NCBI GenBank assembly: GCA_937928045.1 | Contig: CALFWO010000057.1 | Span: 1 to 64,000, forward strand | DNA length: 64,000 bases | From: an uncultured Saprospiraceae bacterium | Lineage (GTDB): Bacteria > Bacteroidota > Bacteroidia > Chitinophagales > Saprospiraceae | Direction of reading: 5' to 3' | Shown: positions 1 through 8,501 of the stretch, in pieces | Layout of the letters: each line of letters begins with the position of its first letter | Position numbering within the stretch: the stretch's first letter is position 1 | Position numbers and translations under genes: made by a program | The notes under the pieces: generated by a model | Told to the model about the DNA's origin: nothing | The model's input: only the letters and a program-made list of their open reading frames with translations | The model's database searches: none

Positions 1-234
1 TAGGCTATCCGTAGATAGCCCGCTAGTGGTTGTTAAGTGTCTATTCTTAAACGTACTGCTAAAATTTTGGTCTTCCTCCAAAATCTTGCTCTCCAAAGTG
101 TCAATGAACTTTCTTTAAACTTTCTTATCTCACATTCTCCATTCAAGGAAACGCCGACAGCGGAAAATTCCTATATTTTTAAAGACTCGTTAGCCTCTAA
201 TATTTATGTTTTACGCCAGTTCTTTCTAGCGGAC
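1..234 (-). other. rRNA operon leader (upstream of 16S, off the left edge)
   Basis: Read on the minus strand, this stretch follows a strong rRNA-type promoter and carries a boxA-like element GTTCATTGACA (complement near 97-110) inside the 93-114 segment. Elements of this form precede 16S and lie in spacers of Bacteroidota rRNA operons. At 3-20 a perfect 7-bp stem closes a UACG loop on the minus strand (C-UACG-G, a UNCG tetraloop), as expected of structured RNA. The 16S gene itself is not in the window; its presence to the left is inferred. A 72-codon plus-strand reading frame at 37-255 is treated as spurious. Confidence 0.6.
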
Positions 235-267
235 TGCAAAGATACTACCATCTAGAGAAAAAGCAAA
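235..267 (-). promoter_or_regulatory. rRNA operon promoter (-33 TTTG, -7 TATCTTTG)
   Basis: On the minus strand TTTG (complement of 264-267) is followed after exactly 19 nt by TATCTTTG (complement of 237-244). This is a full match to the Bacteroidota housekeeping consensus TTTG-N19-TAnnTTTG, and it is the best promoter match I found in the window. It fires leftward into the structured leader. Confidence 0.7.
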
Positions 268-335
268 CATCTGTGTGATATTTTTTGAAAAAATATTCCT
301 TTTTTTTTTGACCAAATTCTAGAGCGTGAATTAAC

Positions 336-1169
336 CTAATGTTTACTAGGTTTTGGGCCTACTAGCCAGTCTTGAAAAGTGGTAATCAAAAGCAATAATA
401 GCAGTCCATAAATGGCATCTTCTACCGGAACAGCACCAATTCGAAGCCCCAAAAATTCCTCAGGGTTATATAACACTATAGGCGCCTTGGTAAACCAGCC
501 AGTCAAAGCTCCATCTACAATAATGAATGGAATAAGTACGATCACAAAACTTCGATAAAAAAGTGTTCGATATTTATTCTCAAAAAACAAGAAATGTGCA
601 CCTATAGCCAAGCCTGTTGTAAGGCATGTCGTACTCGTATAAATTCGATCAAAATGTAGTATTCCAAGAGTTATTAACCCTAGGCTTAATAACAACGAAA
701 TGGTGCCATCCATTTTTCTCAAACTATCATTAGGGAAATAAGCAATCATACATTCATGAATAAAGAGACTGGCAAATGGTATAGAAACAAAAAACAAAAG
801 TTCTTCTACCGGCAAGCCAAAGAATTCTATCCCTAAAAAGTAAGCCTTGTTAAATCCCCAAACATTCCAATAAGTAAATAGAACATCCCATACAACGAAA
901 CCGATGCCGACAATAAAGATCGCGGGGAATAATTTCTTCCACGACTTATAAAACCCAACTTTTTTATCAAAACTTAAAAGGAAAACAGGAATGACAGAAA
1001 ACAAATGAATGTATAGATAAAACGCATTGCTTTCAAAAAGATTTATTTGTTGTAAACTCGGTACATCAAATTGAAAAGGAACACCCAGATCAACCTTACA
1101 GAAAGGCCAAATCAATATTGGCAATAGAAAAGCAATTAAAAATAAAGTCCGCTTAGTGAACTCAGACAT
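336..1169 (-). CDS. lycopene cyclase, fused heterodimer type (CrtYc-CrtYd-like)
   Basis: Membrane enzyme that closes the beta-ionone rings of lycopene. The 277-residue protein is almost entirely hydrophobic helices and holds two copies of the family signature: PVEE at residues 120-123 and PVED at 248-251. These mark the two halves that are separate subunits (CrtYc, CrtYd) in actinobacteria and fused in archaea, fungi and many Bacteroidota. Its ATG overlaps the crtB stop by one base (TAATG), so translation is probably coupled. It is the last gene of crtI-crtB-cyclase. The product is inferred to be beta- or gamma-carotene type; no hydroxylase or ketolase gene is nearby. I saw no clear terminator after it. 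Confidence 0.85.
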   Translation of the reverse strand: MSEFTKRTLFLIAFLLPILIWPFCKVDLGVPFQFDVPSLQQINLFESNAFYLYIHLFSVIPVFLLSFDKKVGFYKSWKKLFPAIFIVGIGFVVWDVLFTYWNVWGFNKAYFLGIEFFGLPVEELLFFVSIPFASLFIHECMIAYFPNDSLRKMDGTISLLLSLGLITLGILHFDRIYTSTTCLTTGLAIGAHFLFFENKYRTLFYRSFVIVLIPFIIVDGALTGWFTKAPIVLYNPEEFLGLRIGAVPVEDAIYGLLLLLLITTFQDWLVGPKPSKH

Positions 1170-2005
1170 TAAAGCAAGTTGAATGAATTTTTCAAGGCGG
1201 AAGAAAATAACAAATAGGCCTTTCTACTATCCGGCACTCTTATTCTTTCGGCTTTTACATGAGCTGCTGTTGCCTTTTTGATTTTCTGAAACAACTTGGT
1301 ATAGTATACATAAGCCAAGTAAACACCAAACTTCGCACCATCTGGAAGTTGAACAATTCCAGTATAAGCATGATCAAAGTCAGCCTTGATATCTGCTTCA
1401 ATTTGCTGCTTATCTTGATTAGTAAAATTGTTGAAATCTACTCCTGGGAAATAAACACGTCCCCTTTCAGCAAAATCACTTTTCATATCTCTAAGAAAAT
1501 TAATTTTTTGAAAGGCTGAACCTAAGCTTCTTGCCGATGCTTTCAAGTGATCATAATTTTCTTTGTCTCCTTCGCAGAATACACGAAGACACATTAGGCC
1601 AACTACTTCTGCTGAGCCATAAATATATTTCTTGTATAGACTATCTTCATATTTATGAAACTCCAAATCCATTTCCATGGAATCTAAGAATGCATCGATC
1701 AATTCTCGCTCAATTTTATATTCATGAACAACTTCTTGAAAAGAATGTAAAACTGGATTTAAAGAAATTTTTCGCTCAATTGCTTTGTAAGTGTCTTCTC
1801 TGAACTCCCTCAACAATTCAGCTTTTGGCTGATCATGAAAAGTATCTACTATTTCATCAGCGAATCTAACAAAGCCATAAATATTATAAATTGGAGCACG
1901 GAATTTTTTATCAAACGCCCTAATTCCAGTTGAAAAAGAAGTGCTGTATCTTTTAGTAATCATTGCACTTGCTTCACGGCATACTTCATTATAGAGTGAC
2001 ATCAT
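1169..2005 (-). CDS. crtB: phytoene synthase
   Basis: Condenses two geranylgeranyl diphosphates into phytoene, the first committed carotenoid step. Both Mg-diphosphate-binding Asp motifs are present: DEIVD at residues 50-54 and DMKSD near 173-177, the latter followed by the family's ERGRVYFP. Length is 278 residues, normal for bacterial CrtB. The frame stays open to 2053, but that start would overlap crtI. The ATG at 2005 (or the next codon, 2002) lies 10 nt after the crtI stop and gives the usual N-terminus just ahead of KRYSTSFS, so I chose it. Middle gene of the carotenoid operon; its stop overlaps the cyclase start. Confidence 0.93.
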   Translation of the reverse strand: MMSLYNEVCREASAMITKRYSTSFSTGIRAFDKKFRAPIYNIYGFVRFADEIVDTFHDQPKAELLREFREDTYKAIERKISLNPVLHSFQEVVHEYKIERELIDAFLDSMEMDLEFHKYEDSLYKKYIYGSAEVVGLMCLRVFCEGDKENYDHLKASARSLGSAFQKINFLRDMKSDFAERGRVYFPGVDFNNFTNQDKQQIEADIKADFDHAYTGIVQLPDGAKFGVYLAYVYYTKLFQKIKKATAAHVKAERIRVPDSRKAYLLFSSALKNSFNLL

Positions 2006-2015
2006 GACGTTATAT

Positions 2016-3494
2016 TTAGTTTTGAGGGAATTCTTTTGAAACGACTTCAGCAACTACTTTTCCTGAAATCAATGAAGGTGGCACACCTGGCCCCGGAGTT
2101 GTAAGCTGACCCGTATAAAACAGGTTATTAACTTTAGAACTTTTCATTTTTGGTTTTAAAAATGCAGTCTGCATTAAAGTGTTTGCCAGTCCATAGGCAT
2201 TCCCTTTGAATGCATGATAATCTTTTTTGAAGTCATTGTGTGCATATGACCGCTTATAAATAATATGATTTCGAACATCAGTTCCCAATTGGGCCTCTAG
2301 CCGATCCATAATAATTCCAAAATATTTTTCTCTAAGTTCATCCGTATCTTCCAGACCTGGGGCAAGTGGAACTAGTAAAAACAAATTCTCTTTTCCTTCT
2401 GGTGCTACAGAGTCATCTGTAATCGAAGGAACACAGGCATAGAATAAAGGCTTGGTTGGCCATTTAGGATCTTCATAAATCTCTTCTGCGTGAAGATTGA
2501 AATCAGCATCAAAAAATAAATTATGATGATGCAATCCTTCTAGTTTTTTATCTACTCCTATGTAAAACAGTAAAGAAGACGGAGCCATCGTTCTTTTATC
2601 CCAATATTCAGGACTGTACACCCTACTTCTTTTTGGCAGCAAATGCTGTTCAACATGGTTATAATCCGCTCCTCCAATAATTACATCAGCCGTAAAACTT
2701 CCTTTAGTGGTTATTACTTCAGAAGCATGTCCATTTGGAACAACAATATTCTTTACTTCATGATCCAATAATATTTTTACGCCTTTCTCTTCTGCTAAGG
2801 TCACCATTCCTTTGATGATTTCATGCATACCTCCTTTGGGATACCAAGTTCCCAAACTCATATCGGCGTAATTCATTAAGCTATACAAAGCCGGTGTATT
2901 TTCTGGAGTTGCACCAAGGAATAAAACTGGAAATTCTAAGAGTTGAATCAACTTCTCATTTTTGAAAAGTTTCCGCACATGACTAGACATTGAAGAAAAC
3001 AACTGAAGTTTGAATAGACTCGTTAAGATTCTCGGATCTGCAAATTCAAATATGCTATGACCAGGACGATGGACAAAATCATCCATTCCCGTTTCATATT
3101 TATACTTAGCCTCTTCAAGGAATTGCTTTAATTTTTTTGAGGATCCTGCCTCATAACTTTCGAAAAGTTCATACAACTTTTCCATAGTGGCAGGAAGGTG
3201 CATGACATCCCCTTTTCCAAAGAATATGCTGTAGCTTGGATCTAATCTAACCAGATCATAGTAGTCTGAACGTTTTTTTCCGAAAAACTCGAAGTACTTC
3301 TCAAAAACCTCAGGCATCCAGTACCAAGAAGGTCCCATATCGAAAGTAAATCCATCCGTTTTGAAGACACGTGCACGACCACCGGGCACCTCATTTTTTT
3401 CAAGAAGGGTTACCTCATAACCTTGATGTGCAAGATGAGTTGCTGCAGATAGACCTGCAAATCCAGAACCAATTACTATTACTGTTTTAGCCAC
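2016..3494 (-). CDS. crtI: phytoene desaturase (CrtI family)
   Basis: FAD-dependent desaturase converting phytoene toward lycopene. An N-terminal dinucleotide-binding fold (IGSGFAGLSAA, residues 8-18) is followed by the family's LEKNEVPGGRA segment, and the C-terminal signature GQLTTPGPGVPPSLISGK sits near the end. Length (492) is typical. First gene of the carotenoid operon, with crtB 10 nt downstream. I found no good promoter match upstream: only an imperfect TAATCTTC beyond the rpsA terminator. Geranylgeranyl diphosphate synthase (crtE) is not in this window and must be elsewhere. A related desaturase of different step number cannot be excluded from sequence alone. Confidence 0.92.
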   Translation of the reverse strand: MAKTVIVIGSGFAGLSAATHLAHQGYEVTLLEKNEVPGGRARVFKTDGFTFDMGPSWYWMPEVFEKYFEFFGKKRSDYYDLVRLDPSYSIFFGKGDVMHLPATMEKLYELFESYEAGSSKKLKQFLEEAKYKYETGMDDFVHRPGHSIFEFADPRILTSLFKLQLFSSMSSHVRKLFKNEKLIQLLEFPVLFLGATPENTPALYSLMNYADMSLGTWYPKGGMHEIIKGMVTLAEEKGVKILLDHEVKNIVVPNGHASEVITTKGSFTADVIIGGADYNHVEQHLLPKRSRVYSPEYWDKRTMAPSSLLFYIGVDKKLEGLHHHNLFFDADFNLHAEEIYEDPKWPTKPLFYACVPSITDDSVAPEGKENLFLLVPLAPGLEDTDELREKYFGIIMDRLEAQLGTDVRNHIIYKRSYAHNDFKKDYHAFKGNAYGLANTLMQTAFLKPKMKSSKVNNLFYTGQLTTPGPGVPPSLISGKVVAEVVSKEFPQN

Positions 3495-3550
3495 TATAAG
3501 TGATAATTTGGTAGGAAACAGTGAAGATTAGACTTTGTTGAATAGAGTCC

Positions 3551-3590
3551 AAAAAAAATCCCTTGTCCACAATTTAGTGAACAAGGGATA
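3551..3590 (-). terminator. rho-independent terminator of rpsA
   Basis: On the minus strand a near-perfect 13-bp stem (3577-3589 pairing with 3558-3570, core CCCTTGT/ACAAGGG) with a 6-nt loop is followed by eight T residues. It sits 23 nt past the rpsA stop and separates it from crtI. Confidence 0.88.
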
Positions 3591-3612
3591 TATCCTTAAA
3601 TAAACCGAAGAA

Positions 3613-5877
3613 TTATTTTCCTCCGTTTAAGTTATCTTGTAAGACTTTCAACTCATCCCACTTACCATCAGCAGCCAATTGAGCTTGTTGAGGCCATGTA
3701 GTCGGGTCGTGCATTTTATATCTATTTCCAGCTTCAGCTAAGATTTCGCGAATCTTATCAGCTTCAGAACTTGCAAGCAAAGCAAAAGTAGGTATTCCAG
3801 CATTTGTTAAGATCTCAGAAATCTTAGGACCGATTCCTTCAATTTTCTTAAGATCATCTGCTGCAGCTGGAGTCTCAACAACTTCAACAACTTCTTCTAC
3901 CTCAACAACTTCTTCTACCACCTCTTCTACTTTAGGAGCTTCAGCAATAGGTGCTGGCTTCTCTTCTTTAGCAGGAGCGGCTGGAGCAGCTGGCTCGTCA
4001 GTCATCTGAGCCTTCAATTGAGAGAATACGTCCATGTCTCCAAGTGTTGTCTTCTCAACTTTAGATTGAGTTTTCTTAACAGCCTTCTTAGTTTCAGTAC
4101 GTACTTTTTTCTTCTCCTTGTATTCTTCATCAGAAGCTTCTCTTTGGATATCTTCTAGATATCTTAAGTGAGAAACAAGAATTCTCTTTTCGTCTCTATT
4201 GAATTCGATTACTTTAACTGGTAGCACTTCGTCTACTTCAGCCATCGTACCATCTTCTTTCTTGATGTGCTTGATTGGAGCGAATGCTTCCAATCCGTAT
4301 GGCAATTGAACGATAGCTCCACGATCTTCTTTTCTTATGATTGTTGCATCATGGAAAGATCCGATTGGGAATACATTTTCAAATGTGTCCCATGGATTTT
4401 CTTCCAATTGCTTGTGTCCAAGAGAAAGTTTTCTTGAATCCTGATCAATCTCAAGAATAGTAATATCGATATCATTACCAACCTTAGTAAACTCAGATGG
4501 GTGAGAGTAACGCTTCGTCCAAGACAAATCAGAGATGTGAACCATCCCACCAATGCCTTCATTCAACTCAACGAATACACCATATGGCGTAAGATTCTTA
4601 ACTTTTCCTGTGTGCTTGCTGCCAGTTGGGTAACTAGCCGCAATTTGCGTCCAAGGATCCTCAGACAATTGCTTAACAGAAAGTGACATCTTACGATCAT
4701 CTCTATCGATCGTCACCACCTTCGCTTCATACTCTTCTCCAAGTTTGAAGAATTCTCTAGCGTTGATTGGTTGATTACTCCAAGTTACTTCAGAAACGTG
4801 AATCAAGCCCTCAACACCTGGGTGGATTTCAAGGAAAGCTCCATAATCTTCAATGTTAACAATCTTTCCTTTAACAGAAGAACCGGTAACAACTTCAGCT
4901 GGCAATACATCCCATGGATGTGGTTGCAATTGCTTAAGACCAAGAGAAATACGCTTTTTATTCTCATCAAAGTCAAGTACAACAACATTGATACGTTGGT
5001 TCAATGCCAATACTTCCGATGGGTGAGAAATACGTCCCCAAGAAATGTCTGTGATATATAATAAACCATCTACACCTCCAAGGTCAAGGAATGCACCGAA
5101 GTCAGTAATGTTCTTAACTGTACCTTCAAGTACTTGACCTTTTTCAAGGCTAGCGATGATTGCTTCTCTTTGTTCAGCTAAGTCACTTTCGATAAGTGCT
5201 TTATGCGAAACAACTGCGTTCTTAATTTGCTCGTTGATTTTAACCACTTTGAATTCCATGGTCTTTCCAACGTATGCATCGTAATCGATGATTGGCTTGA
5301 TATCAATTTGCGAGCCAGGAAGGAAAGTCTCCAATCCACCAGCATCTGCAATCAATCCACCTTTCGTCTTACTGATGATCACACCTTTAATTACGGTGCC
5401 ATTTTCATAAGAGTCAACAATCGCATCCCAAGCACCTAATAATTTGGCCTTTCTTCTTGATAATACTAATTGTCCTCTATCATCTTCTTGCTGCTCAACG
5501 TAAACATCAACGATGTCTCCAACCTTAAGATCTGGAGTATCTCTAAATTCAGAAAGTGAAACTAGACCATCAGATTTGTAATTGATGTCTAATACAACGT
5601 CTCCATCATTGATGACAGATACAACACCTTTTACGATTTCACTTTGATTTACTAAAGATAATGACTGATCATAATCTTTCAAGTAATTCGCAATTTCCTC
5701 TTCGGTGTATGGTAAGTTATGCTTTCCAGCACCTTCCCAATCGAACTCATAATGTGGTCCGGTATCAACCTTACTAGCTTGCAATTCTTCAAGCGCTATA
5801 CGCTCGGGGGAGAGATCCTCGGAAGATTTGTCAATTGTTTGATCTTCCTGGACTTGATCCTTTTTTTCGTCTGACAT
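3613..5877 (-). CDS. rpsA: 30S ribosomal protein S1 with C-terminal helix-hairpin-helix tail
   Basis: mRNA-binding ribosomal protein. I count six S1 (OB-fold) repeats between about residues 77 and 575; the third to fifth carry the classic GxFV/GAF...G(V/L)(H/Y)(V/I)S pattern and the sixth is more divergent. A Lys-rich linker (about 590-615), an acidic Ala/Pro/Glu/Val linker (630-670) and a tail domain beginning DDLKKIEGIGPKI (674-754) follow. The tail looks like a helix-hairpin-helix module and is longer than the E. coli-type S1 ending. Similar tails are known on some Bacteroidota ribosomal proteins such as L21. The same domain recurs in the coiled-coil protein at 15768-18326. The gene is monocistronic, with its own promoter, leader hairpin and terminator. 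Confidence 0.93.
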   Translation of the reverse strand: MSDEKKDQVQEDQTIDKSSEDLSPERIALEELQASKVDTGPHYEFDWEGAGKHNLPYTEEEIANYLKDYDQSLSLVNQSEIVKGVVSVINDGDVVLDINYKSDGLVSLSEFRDTPDLKVGDIVDVYVEQQEDDRGQLVLSRRKAKLLGAWDAIVDSYENGTVIKGVIISKTKGGLIADAGGLETFLPGSQIDIKPIIDYDAYVGKTMEFKVVKINEQIKNAVVSHKALIESDLAEQREAIIASLEKGQVLEGTVKNITDFGAFLDLGGVDGLLYITDISWGRISHPSEVLALNQRINVVVLDFDENKKRISLGLKQLQPHPWDVLPAEVVTGSSVKGKIVNIEDYGAFLEIHPGVEGLIHVSEVTWSNQPINAREFFKLGEEYEAKVVTIDRDDRKMSLSVKQLSEDPWTQIAASYPTGSKHTGKVKNLTPYGVFVELNEGIGGMVHISDLSWTKRYSHPSEFTKVGNDIDITILEIDQDSRKLSLGHKQLEENPWDTFENVFPIGSFHDATIIRKEDRGAIVQLPYGLEAFAPIKHIKKEDGTMAEVDEVLPVKVIEFNRDEKRILVSHLRYLEDIQREASDEEYKEKKKVRTETKKAVKKTQSKVEKTTLGDMDVFSQLKAQMTDEPAAPAAPAKEEKPAPIAEAPKVEEVVEEVVEVEEVVEVVETPAAADDLKKIEGIGPKISEILTNAGIPTFALLASSEADKIREILAEAGNRYKMHDPTTWPQQAQLAADGKWDELKVLQDNLNGGK

Positions 5878-5911
5878 AAAAGAATCGTCATTTGTAGTTT
5901 GTTACTTGTTG

Positions 5912-5940
5912 GTTTACAGCTACTTAATAGCTGGCTAAAC
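5912..5940 (-). promoter_or_regulatory. leader hairpin upstream of rpsA
   Basis: In the transcribed leader of rpsA the minus strand folds as GTTTA-(GC bulge)-CAGCTA, loop TTAAG, TAGCTG-TAAAC: 11 perfect base pairs with one 2-nt bulge, about 35 nt before the start codon. S1 autoregulates through its leader in other bacteria, so an S1-binding element is plausible. That role is inferred. Confidence 0.5.
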
Positions 5941-5986
5941 AAAACCGATGTACACAAACAAGGTTATAAAATTGTTTTTAGCGGCG

Positions 5987-6017
5987 CAAAGGTACATTCA
6001 TTTGCTGTAAAAGAAAA
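5987..6017 (-). promoter_or_regulatory. rpsA promoter
   Basis: A perfect TACCTTTG (-7, complement of 5987-5994) with TTTT 19 nt upstream (complement of 6014-6017; three of four matches to TTTG). It would start a leader of about 100 nt, which contains the hairpin at 5912-5940. Confidence 0.6.
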
Positions 6018-6246
6018 GGGGTAGATTAAATTTATGATTGAAATCTACCAAACGGCCAATTTTACCATAAAAATCAATCAGTTAGCAGATTTGATTGGTT
6101 TGCAAAATGTACTTCCATATCAGACAAATGAAGATTACTTTTTGAGGTGAAAAAAGTCTACAGCACACTAGCACACATTTTTTACCAAACTCCTTCGTTA
6201 GATCAAAGGATTGGTCGGATATTTCCTGCTCAAGTCTTTAAAAATC

Positions 6247-6275
6247 TTTGAAAAAGAAGAAAATTACTAGATTGG
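6247..6275 (+). promoter_or_regulatory. possible promoter of the acyl-CoA ligase gene
   Basis: TTTG at 6247-6250, then 17 nt, then TAGATTGG at 6268-6275 (five of the six fixed -7 positions match). The start codon follows at 6297. The rest of the 5995-6296 gap shows nothing I recognise. Confidence 0.3.
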
Positions 6276-6296
6276 GATTTCAAATAAGACAAATAA

Positions 6297-7982
6297 ATGA
6301 GTTCTACAAAACCTTGGTTAGCAAATTACCCTAATGGAGTTCCGGCAAATATTGATCCTGATATGTATACAGCACTGATTGACATGGTGTTGGAAACTTT
6401 CGAAAAGTATCGCAAAAAAGATGCTTTTACTTGCATGGATAAAACCTTAACGTTCGATCAGATTGACAAATACTCTGAAGCTTTTGGGGCCTACTTACAA
6501 TCAAGAGGTTTAGAGAAAGGAGATAAGATCGCACTGATGATGCCTAACTTATTGCAGTACCCAATTGCCTTATTCGGTGCGATGCGAGCGGGAATAATCG
6601 TGGTCAATACAAATCCTTTATACACTACTCGCGAAATGCGTCATCAGTTTACTGATTCTGGTGTCAAGGCGATTGTAATAGCAGAGAACTTTGCGTCAAA
6701 ACTTCAGGAAATTATTTCGGACACCAATATCAAAGTGGTGATCACCGCTTCAATCGGTGAAATGCTTGGTACTTTCAAAGGCGCAATGGTCAACTTTGTT
6801 GTGCGAAAGGTGAAAAGAATGGTTCCTAAATTTGACTTAGCCAATTCGGTTACTTTCAAAGAATCATTAGCTCAAGGAAAAAAATTCAAGCTTGTTCCTC
6901 ATTCGGGAACTCCAGACGAAACCATTATTTTACAATATACGGGTGGAACAACTGGCGTGGCAAAAGGGGCGATGCTGACCAATCGAAACTTGGTGGCAAA
7001 CATGCAGCAGATCAGAGCAACCATGCTACCATTTTTAAAAGTTGGAGAAGAAATCGCGTTGTCTCCTCTTCCAATGTATCACATATTTGCCTTTACAGTA
7101 AATTGTTTGGCCTTGATGAGTATTGGAACAAGAACTGTTCTAATTGTCAATCCAAGAGATTTGAGTACCATAGTTGACGCCTTTAAGAAAAACGATATTA
7201 CATTAATGACTGGTATCAACACTTTGTTTAATGGATTATTGAATTACAAACCTTTCACTGAATTAGACTTTAGCAAACTCAACGTGTCTGTAGGAGGTGG
7301 AATGGCAGTCCAACGCACTGTAGCTGAGAAATGGCACAAAGTCACAGGATGTCCATTATCCGAAGGATACGGAATGACTGAATCTTCACCGGTGGCTTCA
7401 GTAAATCCAATAGACGGTTCAGGAAAATTAGGGACTATAGGAATGCCTATTCCTTCAACAGATATTAGAATTGTAAATGACAATGGACAACCATTGGGCG
7501 CTGGCGAAGTCGGAGAAATTCAAATCAAAGGTCCACAGGTAATGAAAGGATACTACAACCGACCGGATGAAACCGCTAGGACTTTTACACCAGATGGCTG
7601 GCTATGTACTGGAGATATAGGTGAAATGCATGAAGATGGCTATTTCCAAATTGTAGATCGTAAGAAGAACATGATTCTAGTATCAGGATTTAATGTTTAC
7701 CCAAGTGAAGTTGAAGAAATAGCCGTGTCTCATCCTAAAGTATTGGAGGTCGCAGCAATTGGAATGCCCAATGAAAAAAGTGGCGAGGTAGTAAAAATAT
7801 ATGTAGTGAAAAAAGACAAATCACTTACTCCCGAAGAATTAATAGCACACTGTCGAGAGAAATTGACTGGCTATAAAGTTCCTAAAGCAATTGAATTTCG
7901 CGATGAACTGCCAAAATCAAATGTTGGAAAGATTTTACACCGTGTTCTGAAAGAAGAAATGATGAAGGAGATGAATGGTTAA
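6297..7982 (+). CDS. fadD: long-chain fatty acid-CoA ligase
   Basis: AMP-forming ligase that activates fatty acids to acyl-CoA. ANL-superfamily motifs are in order: the P-loop YTGGTTGVAKG from residue 214, GYGMTES, the GWLCTGDIG motif, the hinge DRKKNMILVSGFNVYPSEVEE region, and the C-terminal catalytic lysine in LPKSNVGKILH. Length (561) matches FadD, and the HIFAFTVN segment after the conserved PMYH also resembles bacterial FadD. It stands alone between a divergent rpsA and the DUF2237 gene. Chain-length preference cannot be read from the sequence. Confidence 0.9.
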   Translation: MSSTKPWLANYPNGVPANIDPDMYTALIDMVLETFEKYRKKDAFTCMDKTLTFDQIDKYSEAFGAYLQSRGLEKGDKIALMMPNLLQYPIALFGAMRAGIIVVNTNPLYTTREMRHQFTDSGVKAIVIAENFASKLQEIISDTNIKVVITASIGEMLGTFKGAMVNFVVRKVKRMVPKFDLANSVTFKESLAQGKKFKLVPHSGTPDETIILQYTGGTTGVAKGAMLTNRNLVANMQQIRATMLPFLKVGEEIALSPLPMYHIFAFTVNCLALMSIGTRTVLIVNPRDLSTIVDAFKKNDITLMTGINTLFNGLLNYKPFTELDFSKLNVSVGGGMAVQRTVAEKWHKVTGCPLSEGYGMTESSPVASVNPIDGSGKLGTIGMPIPSTDIRIVNDNGQPLGAGEVGEIQIKGPQVMKGYYNRPDETARTFTPDGWLCTGDIGEMHEDGYFQIVDRKKNMILVSGFNVYPSEVEEIAVSHPKVLEVAAIGMPNEKSGEVVKIYVVKKDKSLTPEELIAHCREKLTGYKVPKAIEFRDELPKSNVGKILHRVLKEEMMKEMNG

Positions 7983-8078
7983 TGCCAAATTTGATCAGCA
8001 TTAAGTTGAAGAATTAAATAATAACTATTGATCAGTAAAACAACATATGGGTTCGCTCTGCTGCTTATGACAGGATTA

Positions 8079-8112
8079 TTTGCATTCACTATTATTGATA
8101 AATATAAGTTTG
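8079..8112 (+). promoter_or_regulatory. candidate promoter for the DUF2237 gene
   Basis: TTTG at 8079-8082, a 22-nt spacer and a perfect TAAGTTTG at 8105-8112. The -7 element ends 5 nt before the ATG at 8118, so the transcript would be leaderless or nearly so, as at several other genes in this window. Confidence 0.45.
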
Positions 8113-8117
8113 AAGGT

Positions 8118-8501
8118 ATGGACAATGTAGCGGTAGCTAAAAATGTATTGGGTGGAAAATTACAGGTTTGCTGTACGAGTCCAATGACTGGATTTTACCG
8201 TGACGGGTCTTGTAATACTGGCCCTAGGGATTATGGAGTCCATACAGTTTGTGCTATAATGACTGAGGAATTCTTAGCCTATACTGGAAGCTGCGGGAAT
8301 GATTTGTCGACGCCACTTCCTCAGTATAATTTCCCTGGGTTAAAACCTGGAGACCAATGGTGCCTTTGTGCTAGCCGATGGAAAGATGCCCAAAAAGCTG
8401 GCTTTGCTCCTTTCGTTAAACTAGAAAGTACACATGAAAAAACTTTGGAGATCGTAGACTTAGCCACACTTCAACTTTACGAATTGGCCAACGGGAATTA
8501 G
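8118..8501 (+). CDS. DUF2237 family protein
   Basis: Small conserved protein of unknown function. Almost the whole chain matches the DUF2237 pattern: NVLGGKL near the start, TGFYRDGSCNTGPRDYGVHTVC, the GNDLSTPLPQYNFPGLKPGD block, WCLCASRW and a C-terminal LESTHE...D. Conserved cysteines suggest metal or disulfide use, but no activity is known to me. The frame is open to a TTG at 8028, which would add a 30-residue hydrophobic N-terminus. I chose the ATG at 8118 because it gives the usual family length (127) and sits just after a promoter element. The longer form with a membrane segment is the alternative. The last 4 bases overlap the convergent lipoprotein gene. Confidence 0.82.
   Translation: MDNVAVAKNVLGGKLQVCCTSPMTGFYRDGSCNTGPRDYGVHTVCAIMTEEFLAYTGSCGNDLSTPLPQYNFPGLKPGDQWCLCASRWKDAQKAGFAPFVKLESTHEKTLEIVDLATLQLYELANGN

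Noticed and set aside
37-255. 72-codon plus-strand frame starting GTG
   Set aside because: It is antisense to a full-consensus rRNA-type promoter, boxA-like element and leader; the translation has no recognisable features.
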